Shown here one piece after another: positions 43,661 to 53,390 of a stretch of 64,000 nucleotides of DNA. The notes below the pieces were generated by a model. The model did no database searches, had not been told where the DNA came from, and worked only from the letters and a program-made list of their open reading frames with translations. Source of the DNA: Calliopum simillimum (Eukaryota > Arthropoda > Insecta > Diptera > Lauxaniidae). Within the stretch, counting starts at the first letter, position 1. Every line of letters starts with the position of its first letter. The stretch is from assembly GCA_951812925.1 (NCBI GenBank), contig OX638372.1:9949410-10013409 (forward strand), written 5' to 3'. The translations under genes and the position numbers were made by a program.

Positions 43661-46325
43661 ACCATCTTCAATTAATTGTATTCATGTCATGCATTGGAAT
43701 GCACAAGGCATAACAAACGAATCAGCTGTTTCTCAACTTGAATATTTTTTACATGAGAAAAAAATCGACTTTTTATTAATGAATGAAACCTACCTTAAAC
43801 CACATCATAAGTTTAAGCTTGGAGGATATAAAATTTACAGAGAAGATCGTGTAACTTTTGGAGGCGGAGTTCTTATTGCTGTTTCATGTTCTATTGAACA
43901 TAAAGTTTTGCCTAAGATTATTACATTTGATGCAGAAAATATTTCTGTAGCCATAAACATTAACGGTCGGCCAACAACTTTCATAGCAGTGTACAACCCT
44001 CACTACACAATAAAATTTAAAGAGGACATTAATAAACTAACTAATAGTTATCGAGAGTTCTATATTTTTGGAGATCTTAATGCCAAACACACCAGCTGGA
44101 ATTGCCATTCGAATAATACTGCTGGTAATGTTTTGTACAACCATCAATTACAATCGAATTATTACATTTATTACCCTTCTAATCATACTCGTTTTGGACT
44201 AACCTCGTCGTTACCTCAATCTTCAACAATAGACTTACTTCTTTCTAATTCAAGTCACCCTACATCTCATCTTGAGACTCATCCTGATGAATTAAATTCA
44301 GATCATGTTCCAATAACATGTCATATTTATTGCTCAGTACCATGTACGAAGGAAAAAGTTTATCTCTATCACGTAGCCAATTGGGTAGCTATTAACTCCT
44401 GGGTGAATGAGAAATGTTCATCCTTAAACCTAAATTCAGCTGTTCTAGTACCTTCGAACATAGAAATCATAATTGAAAATACGACGCAAATTATCCAAAA
44501 TGTTTCAAGTAAAATTCCTTTTACTTATAAGAGCTCTTGGCAAAGGAAACTTTCAGCTCTTAGTATACATTTAATTAAAGAAAGAAGGAAGTTTCGACGA
44601 AGGCTTCAAAGATGCACAGTCTTTAATGAGCGTAATGTTTTAAAATCTATGATTTTGCAGCTTAATAGACTAATTGATTACCATCTAAAAAGAGATAGAA
44701 ATCAGAACTGGTCAAATTTCCTCAACAAGTTACCTACTGGAAGTAAGAACTTTTGGAAAGTTTCTAAAGCTATTAAAGGTAGTCGAGCTGTAATTTCTGA
44801 TTTAACTGTAAACAACGAAATCCTTAAAACTGATGAGCAAAAAGTTGGCGCTATAGCTGATGCATTTGAAAAATCACATACAATTACTTTAAATAATCGG
44901 TCGCCTTTGGACAGAAAAGTGAAAGACCAATTGCGTCGCATAGAAGAAACGGAGATAGTTATTGAAAATGATAACATGCTTACTAACGTCTCAGAAATAA
45001 GAGGTATAGTTAAAACTTTAAGAAATAACAAAGCTCCTGGACTTGATAACATAAAAAGCATTGTTCTGAAAAATATGCCTGATTCCATTTTCGAAGTTTT
45101 AACTAACATATTTAATTATTGTTTACGAAATGGCTATTTTCCTGAATTATTTAAACGGGCAAAGGTTATACCGGTACCGAAGAGTGGAAAGGATAATAAG
45201 ATTCCTAATAACTACCGTCCAATTAGTATGTTAAGTACATTGGCTAAAATCTTTGAAAAAATTATACTCAAAAGAATGCTAATTTTCACGGAAGAGAATA
45301 ACATCCTAAGGAAAGAACAATTTGGATTTCGAAAAGATCACTCTACAGTTCTTCAAATTAAAAGAGTTACCAATATGATCGAACGTAACAAAATAAACCG
45401 CAGGAGTACAGGAATAGTTCTTTTGGACATTGAAAAAGCCTTTGATTCAGTTTGGCATGACGGCCTTGTTTTTAAATTACACAATTTTCAATATCCCATC
45501 TACCTCCAGAAAATTATTAAAAGTTTTTTATTCAATAGAACGTTCGTGGTATGTATAGGAAAAAGTCAATCGTCGTTGAGAAAAATTCCTGCTGGTGTCC
45601 CTCAAGGTTCAGTTCTATCGCCTTTATTATACTCTATTTTTATAACAGACTTTGTTATTAAAAAAAATCAAGATGCTGCATTTTACGCTGATGACAGTGC
45701 ACTGATCTGTAGTGGAAAAGTTTCAAACTCAATAATCAAAAAAATGAAAGAAGCCTTAAGAACGACAAAGAAATTTTATGATAAATGGAAAATTAAGATC
45801 AATTGCGCTAAGACTCAGGCAATTATTTTTCCTTTTAACAAGTCTCCTAAGCGAGTTCCGAGTATTCAACTTGAGTTTCAAGGTGAAAACATACCTATTA
45901 AGGACGACATAAAGTATTTGGGAATTACGTTGGATAAAAAGCTGAATTTTAGATCACATATTCAAAATATTACCACCAAAGCTGTAAGATGTGGCAGAGC
46001 ATTATTTCCTATGTTAAACCGAAACTCTTCACTTAATGTCAAAAATAAAGTTCTTCTCTATAATATGTGCATCAGACCTATAATGACTTACGGCTGCCAA
46101 ATTTGGTTTTCAAAAATAGCTAAAACTCATTTAAAGAAACTCCAGATAATTCAGAACAAAAACTTGAAAATTATTCACAAACTCTCCAGTAGATATCCAA
46201 CTATTGAGCTGCATGAAAATTTTGAACATAAACCAATCAACTCAACAATGAGGGACTTGACGCTGAAATTCACTGATAGATGCAGATTTTCTAACATTGA
46301 TTATATAAGAAATTTACTTGAATAA
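43650..46325 (+). CDS. Jockey-type ORF2: endonuclease and reverse transcriptase, intact
   Basis: 891 residues, no stops. The AP-endonuclease domain comes first: MHWNAQGITNE near residue 10, LLMNETYL near 43, FGDLNAKHTSWN near 139, LNSDHVPITCH near 216. The reverse transcriptase follows: NNKAPGLDNI near 456, YRPISMLSTLAKIFEKII near 523, LDIEKAFDSVWHDGL near 592, AGVPQGSVLSPLLYSIF near 649, catalytic FYADDSALI near 679. The C terminus has RPIMTYGCQIWF and KKLQIIQNKNLKII. It makes the nicking and cDNA-synthesis activities used in target-primed reverse transcription. Catalytic residues look present, so this copy may be only recently silenced or still able to supply ORF2 protein. Confidence 0.92.
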   Translation: MPCRPSSINCIHVMHWNAQGITNESAVSQLEYFLHEKKIDFLLMNETYLKPHHKFKLGGYKIYREDRVTFGGGVLIAVSCSIEHKVLPKIITFDAENISVAININGRPTTFIAVYNPHYTIKFKEDINKLTNSYREFYIFGDLNAKHTSWNCHSNNTAGNVLYNHQLQSNYYIYYPSNHTRFGLTSSLPQSSTIDLLLSNSSHPTSHLETHPDELNSDHVPITCHIYCSVPCTKEKVYLYHVANWVAINSWVNEKCSSLNLNSAVLVPSNIEIIIENTTQIIQNVSSKIPFTYKSSWQRKLSALSIHLIKERRKFRRRLQRCTVFNERNVLKSMILQLNRLIDYHLKRDRNQNWSNFLNKLPTGSKNFWKVSKAIKGSRAVISDLTVNNEILKTDEQKVGAIADAFEKSHTITLNNRSPLDRKVKDQLRRIEETEIVIENDNMLTNVSEIRGIVKTLRNNKAPGLDNIKSIVLKNMPDSIFEVLTNIFNYCLRNGYFPELFKRAKVIPVPKSGKDNKIPNNYRPISMLSTLAKIFEKIILKRMLIFTEENNILRKEQFGFRKDHSTVLQIKRVTNMIERNKINRRSTGIVLLDIEKAFDSVWHDGLVFKLHNFQYPIYLQKIIKSFLFNRTFVVCIGKSQSSLRKIPAGVPQGSVLSPLLYSIFITDFVIKKNQDAAFYADDSALICSGKVSNSIIKKMKEALRTTKKFYDKWKIKINCAKTQAIIFPFNKSPKRVPSIQLEFQGENIPIKDDIKYLGITLDKKLNFRSHIQNITTKAVRCGRALFPMLNRNSSLNVKNKVLLYNMCIRPIMTYGCQIWFSKIAKTHLKKLQIIQNKNLKIIHKLSSRYPTIELHENFEHKPINSTMRDLTLKFTDRCRFSNIDYIRNLLE

Positions 46326-46584
46326 CCGGACTAATAACTTTGAAAAAAGTTATTCAATGAGTTTATTTCATTTCTTATAAAATTTTTTTTTTTTTTACGA
46401 TAATATAAGGTTTTTTCAATACTTAATTTTTCCTTAATTAATTAACTCTTAATAGATTTTTATACATTTTAATTAAAGATTTCATTTGATGTAATACCTC
46501 TAAGTTAAATCTCAAATTATGTAATTTCTCTTATCAAAAAATAATGATTTTAAAGTTTAATAAATTACAATAACAATTACAATT

Positions 46585-47138
46585 AGCAGCATTGTTAAAG
46601 ACAACATTAAGTTTATGTTGAGAATGACAGTCCAGTTTGCTATAAACTCCATGACAGTACATTATTTGTGGTACAATCAGCTGAATGACCATTCTTCGTC
46701 TGGTTTCGAACGGAGTAGACTCCGCAGAAGTCCTCAAGTAGCTTAAGGTAGCGTATATTTTACTCACAAAACTGTTGATATGATTCGTACAAGTCAATTT
46801 TGAATTGTATATAAAACCGAGGTTTTTGTTTTCTGTACGAGTTCTAAGCATGCAGGACCGATATATATTGGTGGAATATCATCAAAGCTCAATTCTCTTC
46901 TTGAAATTGGAAGTACTTTCGATATTGAAGGGTTTATAAATAGGAGGTTTTTATTGGCCCATTTGTATAGGTCAGATAAGTCATCATTGAGGCTATAAGC
47001 TAGGTCTTCCACAAGTCCAATGGGTCGAGAGATGTATAGTTGAACATCATCTGCATAACCATGAATATTGCAATATTTAGAAACTGCAAATATGTTCAGC
47101 CGGTGAAAACGGGTATAGTCTAAGATTCGGCAGCACAA
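46585..47138 (-). mobile_element. reverse-transcriptase part of the older split LINE
   Basis: Minus-strand frames give HGYADDVQLYIS (catalytic YADD), SLNDDLSDLYKWANKNLLFI, KNLGFIYNSKLTCTNHINSF and FETRRRMVIQLIVPQIMYCH, ending at FNNAA where the Jockey element landed. The frame shifts near 46800-46850. The YADDxQLYIS wording is usual in CR1/L2-type LINEs. The 5' part is lost, with the mariner element 60 bp further on. Confidence 0.65.
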
Positions 47139-47197
47139 TTACTACACTCATCTGCTTTTTAATCCAAATCCAATGTTTACGCATATTTTTGAATGTA

Positions 47198-48056
47198 ACA
47201 TGTCATTCAATAAGTCCGTAGGATAAGTAAGAAAAAAAACAAAGTTTTGACAAAACTCGATTTTATTATTCAACATAGTTGCCTTCAAGGGCGATACAAC
47301 GAGTATAGCGATTTTCCAACTTTTCGATACCACTTTTATATTACGATTTCTCTTTTTCGTCAAAATAGGCCTCAGTTGACTGTCTTTTGGATTCTGGTGT
47401 GTAAAAGTGAAGCCATGTTTCATCGATTGCCACATATCGACGATAGAATTCGATTTTATTGCGGTTTAACAGCGGTTTAACACTCCTCTGAAGCATCAAT
47501 TCGTTTTTGTTTTGGTCTACTGTGAGCTCATGCGGCAGCCACTTTGCACATAGCTTTTGCATACCCAAATGTGCGTGTAAAATGGTAAAAACACTACCAT
47601 TTGATATCTTTACAATGTCAGCTAGCTCCAGCTTCTTCAATTTGCAATCGTTCATAACCAATTTGTGGATTTTTTTTATGTTTTCTGGAATAACAGCCTA
47701 ATTTGGGAGTCCACAGCGCTCTGCATCATTTGTGCTGGTACGACCATGTTTAAATTTAGCAATCCATTTGTATCGATGGAGAAGAGTTCGGATAATGTTT
47801 ATCAAGACATTGTTTGGTTTCCACTGTATTTTTTTTCATCAAAAAGCAATGCTTTATCAAAACTCGAAGTTCACTTTTTTTTTTTTTTACTAACAAAAGT
47901 TGCTTCACACAAAATGCTATAACTCACGAATCAATAGTCCGATTGCTGTCACGTATACACGTATCGTTTGAAGGTTAGTACTAAATAAAAATCATATGGA
48001 AAAAATTCTAGTAATGCCATCTATGTGTCATCCTACGGTTTTATTAAATGACCTGT
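47198..48056 (-). mobile_element. irritans-type mariner, internally deleted, TA-flanked
   Basis: The inverted ends are about 27 bp (ACATGTCATTCAATAAGTCC at 47198; complement of 48030-48056 reads ACAGGTCATTTAATAAAACC), flanked by TA at 47196-47197 and 48057-48058. The minus strand carries transposase pieces in family order: ELRVLIKHCFLMKKNTVET, WIAKFKHGRTSTNDAERCG, SNGSVFTILHAHLGMQKLCA, VAIDETWLHFYTPESKRQS, then a jump to TEAYFDEKEKS and GIEKLENRYTRCIALEGNYV. The wording resembles Himar1 of horn fly. About 120 residues carrying the second and third catalytic Asp are deleted, and stops are present. Confidence 0.85.
47341..47900 (-). pseudogene. mariner transposase remnant (first catalytic Asp only)
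   Basis: The longest frame (47341-47661) holds the helix-turn-helix end and DETWLH, the first D of the DD34D triad. The HQDNAP and SDFFLF regions that carry the other two Asp residues are absent. Upstream pieces (to about 47900) are in shifted frames with a TAG after GLPN. It cannot encode an active transposase, but the ends might still be recognised in trans. Confidence 0.75.
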
Positions 48057-48058
48057 TA

Positions 48059-48240
48059 TATTCAAGCCGGGGTGCCGATTAAAATGTGGCCGCTTGTATT
48101 TTCAAGTTGCGATAACTCACACTCACGAACCGTGAGTCGCATGAAAAAAAATGCCGTCACGAGATTTAGAGCAAAATCTCAAAATAACCGTAAATCACCC
48201 TATAAATCTCCGGTGGAAACGAAGTATTAGCTGTGATGAG
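48059..48240. repeat. fragment of TACTACGTTTC-type MITE
   Basis: CGTAAATCACCCTATAAATC with CCGGTGGAAACGAAGTATTA at 48190-48231 matches the right end of the element at 61191-62783. Confidence 0.45.
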
Positions 48241-48251
48241 ATCTACATATC

Positions 48252-48504
48252 GTCCCTAAGCTTCCAACATCGCTCAAGTCGAAAATTTGCAGTTTTGACA
48301 TTTTAATCTATTTGGTGGAGCTGCTCATTGTGCGTCTAACCATTCGTCACATTATGTAGATTTCAGACAATCAGAAGCCGTAATTCAAGAAGTAGTAACA
48401 GCGCGCAAGTTGGTTACCCTCTGAACACCACCTAACCACCGCCTGAACACCGTCTCCTGTAAAGTTGCTAAAAATGACTTAGGTGGTGTTGGAAGCTAAG
48501 GGAC
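48252..48504. mobile_element. 253-bp MITE
   Basis: GTCCCTAAGCTTCCAACA (48252-48269) is inverted with one change at 48487-48504. ATATC occurs beside each end, a possible target duplication. Confidence 0.55.
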
Positions 48505-49030
48505 AATATCTCGTCGTTTAATCCTACTCATTTCAACCTGACAGTAAAAGTCATAACCGGGAAAATTAAAGTTCTTTTTTATTTTCCACTTAATATTTAT
48601 CTGCCATTTGCTTTGTTTTTAATGACATTTCAATTATCAAAACTGGTCGAAAGCAGCCAAAAGCAGTAGCCCTGCTGAGATTTATACAAAGATTTAAAAT
48701 AAATGTAAACAGAAAAATATTTATCAGTGTACGGGGTTTTCTAGGGACTAAGTTTTTTTGTGAAGTACCCTTATTGTTTTTGGAGACAGACCTTTTTTTT
48801 AACTCGAAAGGTGAGAGATCTATACTTAAAGCGATTTGTGCGGTATGGGATATTGTTCGAAAATCTTAAAATCCCATAATAAGAATCGGATTTTCGATAC
48901 ACTCTAATTCATACACATGAGTACTTAATGCAGTTAACAACATGTATGTACATATGCTAAAAAATTTAAGTATCAAAAATAATAAGAGTTGGATTAAACG
49001 TCTTAAACACCTTGTTTGCTCTTGAAACTA
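48505..49030. other. spacer before cluster gene 4
   Basis: AT-rich; no coding signal. The stretch 48595-48730 resembles interior parts of the MITE family at 57147-57498. Confidence 0.3.
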
Positions 49031-49032
49031 AC

Positions 49033-49132
49033 AGATAAAGTAATATTTTAAGAGCTCTTTCAATCAAATACAATATTGCCGCGGAAAATTACTCACATAT
49101 ATAGCCGTTGGAGTCTATGACAAGCCTTATTA
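49033..49132 (+). promoter_or_regulatory. likely promoter of cluster gene 4
   Basis: AGATAA at 49033-49038 and TATATA at 49098-49103. No good TCAGT initiator follows, and the sequence does not align with the promoters of genes 1-3 beyond these words. Confidence 0.5.
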
Positions 49133-49164
49133 TTGAATTTAAAGTCCGTAATTGCAGTTGCAAT

Positions 49165-50010
49165 ATGAAATTTGCTGTCTTCGCTTGTACTTTGTTCGGG
49201 TTGTGCCTGATAAATGTAGGTATCACATTATCTCAAGCAGCACTCAAGTAATATATTTCATTTTTTTATAATCTACTCCCACAGGCAATTGCTATCGATA
49301 ATAATGAGATACTTAACGAAGTAAATTTTGAGTTACGAACTGGAAAGTTTGATAATGATTCTTTCCAAATTGAAGTCGATAACAAAGTAGCTGAGCTATT
49401 ACAATCCATGAAAGATGCTTTACTTTCCCTTAGCGATATAAATAATGTTTTACAAATTTCAAAAATCGCATCAATTCAAGCAGATGAGCTCGATATCAGC
49501 AACGATGAACCTTTAGAAATTGAGTCACGTGGTGCTTTCAGTGGACTATATTGGGTAACCAAAAAAGCGTTGCGTACTTTAAAAGGTGTGCATTGCACCA
49601 TTATTTACGGATTGGATATTAGAGATGCCGCACAACAGTTCAACAATGATGTTCAGGCTTGCGGTGGTGTTGTTTCCAAACAAGTTCAAGCAGTTGTCGG
49701 TACTTGTAACAATATCATCACCACTGTTGATAACATCATTAATCTAAATGAAAAGGTATGCAACAATACTGACTACAATGAGGAGACCGATGGTTCAAAA
49801 AAGACTGGTTGGAGCTGCTTCTGGAAACTATTGAAGCAATTTGTGAATTTAAAAAAGCAAATCCAGAAGGCATTGAGTCAAGTGAAAAAAATTCCAACCA
49901 CTGGAGCTGAAGCAAACGAATGTGTCACTAATGCTACTGTCCAATTAACGAAAACTTTTACAGCATACCCTTCATATGTTAAGAGTTGTTCAAAACTTAC
50001 TAGCAATTGA
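49165..50010 (+). CDS. secreted Cys-bearing protein, cluster gene 4 (long form)
   Basis: Exons 49165-49215 and 49285-50010, 258 residues. The signal peptide MKFAVFACTLFGLCLIN is followed, after a 69-bp phase-0 intron (GTAGGT...CCACAG), by an acidic helical extension of about 53 residues absent from genes 1-3 (EVNFELRTGKFDNDSFQIEV...). The family domain then begins at ESRGAFSGLYWVTKKALRTL. All seven cysteine positions of gene 1 are present, including the third (VGTCNNI). It ends CSKLTSN. The extension and sequence distance make it the outgroup of the cluster, so the seven-cysteine pattern is probably ancestral. Function unknown. Confidence 0.85.
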
Positions 50011-50088
50011 AAAGTGAGAAAGATTTATTTTTGTCTTTGTTATATGAAATTATCTAAAATCAAAATTAAATTTTTTTTTAAATTAAGA

Positions 50089-50234
50089 CCGGTTGAAAGA
50101 CAAATAAACCTCAGATAAGAATCGAATAGTTTTTATTCGTCAGATAGCGAAAAATTCTGTTTTTCAATAGCCAGTTGTTATTTGACGAATAATCACACTA
50201 TCTGTCGAATAAATTTATCTAGCTCTTTAACCGG
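50089..50234. repeat. short inverted-repeat element
   Basis: The outer ends CCGGTTGAAAG and CTTTAACCGG and inner arms TTTATTCGTCAGATAG and CTATCTGTCGAATAAA pair. About 145 bp. Confidence 0.5.
50103..50108 (+). terminator. poly(A) signal, probably cluster gene 4
   Basis: AATAAA 93 bases after the stop; no closer canonical signal is seen. It lies inside a short inverted-repeat element (50089-50234). Confidence 0.4.
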
Positions 50235-50316
50235 CAGATAACAGGCAAATAAAATTTTTGTATTAATTCAATTGTCAAAATTTTTGAATTTGTGAATTGC
50301 AGTTTTTTTATTACAT

Positions 50317-50715
50317 ATGTTAGATTTTTATACATATAGACCTATTGCACCTACCTTGCTACCAGGGTTTAAAAAGTTTCCTATTGGTGTAAATATAAAG
50401 AAAAAAAATTTTGGTGCCGATCGAATTTCCAATGTTAAACTAATTTTTGCAAAAAAGATTTTAATAAAATTGAATTTAATTAAAGACACTTTAAAAATAT
50501 TGAAATCAATACCCTGGGTCGTCGACCAATCTGCAAAAAATCCACAAATCGCACACCGATTTTTGCGTTGGCCAGCAATATTTTTTGCATTGCTCAAAGC
50601 TGCGAAAGATATTCTGGTCCTTCCTGCCCTTTGGATCAGAACAATTCTTACTGTTAAGATTTCTACATTTTTGAATATGCCAAATAAAGGCCCAATACCA
50701 GTATGTTTTTCTTAA
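50317..50715 (+). other. 132-codon open frame, unidentified
   Basis: Open on + (basic, FxxxPIGVNIKKKNFG..., LKAAKDILVLPALWI) and also open for 89 codons on the minus strand. Neither translation matches a family I know, there is no signal peptide, and no promoter is obvious. It is less AT-rich than its flanks, so it may be a repeat fragment. Not called a gene. Confidence 0.2.
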
Positions 50716-50881
50716 CGGGCAGGTATCATAGTGAACTGGTTTTCGAGTAAAACATCTTTCTAAAATGTAAAGAGAATGTAATTGTGACTTTATACACTAA
50801 AGAAGTACATTTTTCAGTTTGTAAACTACCATGCCTTAGAGTTTGTAATATTTGTATTATGAATTAGTAGATTGTAATAAT

Positions 50882-50986
50882 GAGGGTATTCTTTAAAACG
50901 TGCAAGTCAAAGTTCGTATGGATTTTCACAACTATTATGAGTTTACGAGGTTTTCGAGGCTTTTACACGTTTTAAAGAATGCCCTC
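50882..50986. repeat. 105-bp hairpin MITE
   Basis: GAGGGTATTCTTTAAAACGT + G (50882-50902) is inverted with one change at 50966-50986; the interior GTTTACGAGGTTTTCGAGGC continues the stem partly. A related end is at 24429. Confidence 0.6.
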
Positions 50987-51290
50987 AATATGTCTAACTA
51001 TAATTCTCTCTGCTTAAAAATAAAATACATACGAGCCCTAAATCCATACATCGATCCCCATACACCTTGGCTTGCCTTTGTCATAAAAATTATCAATATT
51101 GTCAGAATTTTAAATAAAAATTTAGTTTTCATTTTCATGGCTTAAGCCGATGCGTTGTAAATACAAACTAAAATTAATATTTTTTGCGGAAACAAAGATA
51201 GCTTTCGCCGTAATTTATTTTTAATACTATTCAAGTGTTTTTCCGCTAATTTGTGATGGTGATTAAATGACTCGATTAGCATTAAAAGGG

Positions 51291-51940
51291 CGACCCATTC
51301 AAAGTTTATTTCAATAACGGAACTAATTTCGTAGGTGCAGAAAAAATCCTTCAGAAGGATATCAAAGATTTTTTTCACCAATCCCAAAACGATGTTTTAA
51401 GCAAATATGGATTTCAACAATTAGTTTGACATTTTATGCCCTCAGGTGCCCTCCATATGGGAGGCATGTGGGAGGCAGCAGTAAAAAGTTTCAAAACACG
51501 CCTCAGAAAAGTAGCAGATGATTTAAAATTTATCTTTGAAGAGTTTTCGACTCTTTTGTCCCGCATTGAAGCATGTTTGAATTCCAGGCCTTTAACAGTT
51601 CCATCTGAAGACCCATCGGACTTAACTCCTCTAGCCCCCAGCCATTTTTTGATAGGTGGTGCGTTACTTTCCCCACCAGAACCAGAACTACTTGAACTAA
51701 AAATATCGCATTTGAATCGTTGGAAGAAATTGAACAGTCTTTATCAAATATCTTCAAGAGTTTCATAAATGATACAAGTGGAAGCTTCCTCAAGAAAATG
51801 TGAAAAAAAAACGATTTAGTAGTAGTCAGGAAAGAAAACCTTTGCCCAAATGAATGGCGTTTAGGTCGCGTTTCAAAAGTGTATGAAGGTTCCGACGTTC
51901 ATGTTTGCAGTATTTTGGGGGAAAAAACAGTATGCAGTAT
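51291..51940 (+). mobile_element. BEL/Pao LTR-retrotransposon integrase remnant
   Basis: The frame reads NNGTNFVGAEKILQKDI, then after a TGA, GALHMGGMWEAAVKSFKTRL, EACLNSRPLTVPSEDPSDLT, LAPSHFLIG, and in another frame VVRKENLCPNEWRLGRVSKV. This is the C-terminal half of a BEL/Pao integrase in order. The Asp of the usual DNGTNF is Asn, a stop replaces a conserved Trp position and a frameshift follows, so the copy is dead. No LTRs were identified. Confidence 0.8.
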
Positions 51941-52402
51941 TTAAGTCCAAAAAACAGTGTAATACTGCGAAAAAAGTATAGATACGATCGTTATTCATAA
52001 CGCAAGGTGATTAGGGTGTCCCTATTCAGAAAACTTTTTTCTATATTTTTAAAAATTTTTTTTTTTTTTTATTTGGCATCAAAAAATATCTATAACCAAG
52101 AATTTCACCATCCTACCACCAACCCATTTTTAATCGCGATTTTAGTATTTTTGTACCAACAATATCCAAAACAATTTAACTGTCGTTCGTATTTCAAACA
52201 GAACGAAATTATTTATGTTGGTGGAAGCGAAAAGATGACAGTAAACGACGAAAGGGGTGTAAGTTTTAGTCACTTTAGTGGCTGTTGCTCGTTTTTATTT
52301 TTCCTTCCTTTCATAATTTGCATAGGTAAATCCTTCAGTGGATAAAATGTATGCCTGGCCTGACTGTCAGTAGCCGCTCTTAGCACCCGCAACAAGCGAT
52401 AG

Positions 52403-52441
52403 CCGTCAAAAGCCGTAGCCGTCGAAAGCGGTAGCCGACAA
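52403..52441 (+). repeat. tiny TAGCCGTCRAAAGC minisatellite
   Basis: About three imperfect units of TAGCCGTCAAAAGCCG. Confidence 0.6.
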
Positions 52442-53390
52442 ATACCTTAACCGATAATAAAATAAGTCGAGTGTCTAAATTCTGTAATCATGCTTCATGG
52501 ATGAAATATTCACTGGAACATTTCGAAATGTAATTCGCGGCAAAAACAAAATTGGTAATTTAGCAGGTCTTAAACAACTTCAAAGATTTCGAGAGTCAAT
52601 CTTATTTTTTTACTTATTTCATCACAAATTAAAAAAAGTGTGTTTAGTTTATTGTAAATCGTGAGGCCATTGAGGCTTATCTGTGATAAAATCGAGCCCA
52701 TAGTCGCTAAAATGCCTATAACATGTTATGTGAGCCTAGTTAATCATGACAAATTTTCCTCAAACACTGCCAAAAGCCTTTTTCCTCAACCAAAAATCCT
52801 TTAGACAAAAAGTGAGATTTGTGTTATCACGCTTAAAAATTATAAAACATAAACTTCTGATTCTCAAATGCCTAGTACAAAATGCAGCTGTCACTTCAGC
52901 GTTACGATGTACGCACTAAACTGATGACTAAAATTCAGGTAACACCCGCATATTTCACATACATGCATGTGGCTGGAATATCACTTGGTAAGTTGGGTGT
53001 CAGAAAGTGACACGATCTACCTTCAAAAAAGTTTCCCATGAAGGCCATTGATCCATTGAGTTTCCTTACTCACATGCAACAAGCACATGAAAGAAAGACG
53101 CAAAAGTAGCTGTTGTTCGAAATTAATTTTTTCACCGGAATAGTCTTTATTTATGAATGAAAAATAAAGTCCATTGTGAAATCGTTTGTGAATAAAAAGT
53201 TATTCAAGGGTAGAGGTCAGACAAATCAGTTATTTCCAAATATCTTTCTAATCGTTATTTCAAGAGAAAAATGTTGGTAAATAATGTAGCTCTGGAAATT
53301 ACCTACAAAAATATGCAAGAATAGATTTTATTCGACTTGTCGTATAGGAGAAAAAAACGCAAGAATGGTTTTCGTACCGTCTGTAATTAA

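Larger units (their letters stand above)
43206..46584 (+). mobile_element. Jockey-clade non-LTR retrotransposon, 5'-truncated, 12-bp target duplication
   Basis: AGCAGCATTGTT occurs at 43194-43205 and 46585-46596, flanking a 3379-bp insert with the end of ORF1 and a complete ORF2. The insert interrupts a minus-strand LINE exactly at its FNNAA codons. The 3' tail is AT-rich (ATTACAATAACAATT) rather than pure poly(A). The exact duplication and the open ORF2 point to a fairly recent insertion. Confidence 0.85.

Noticed and set aside
44702..45109. 135-codon minus-strand frame
   Set aside because: Antisense shadow of the Jockey reverse-transcriptase frame.
47247..47701. Plus-strand frames inside the mariner element
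   Set aside because: Antisense of transposase fragments.
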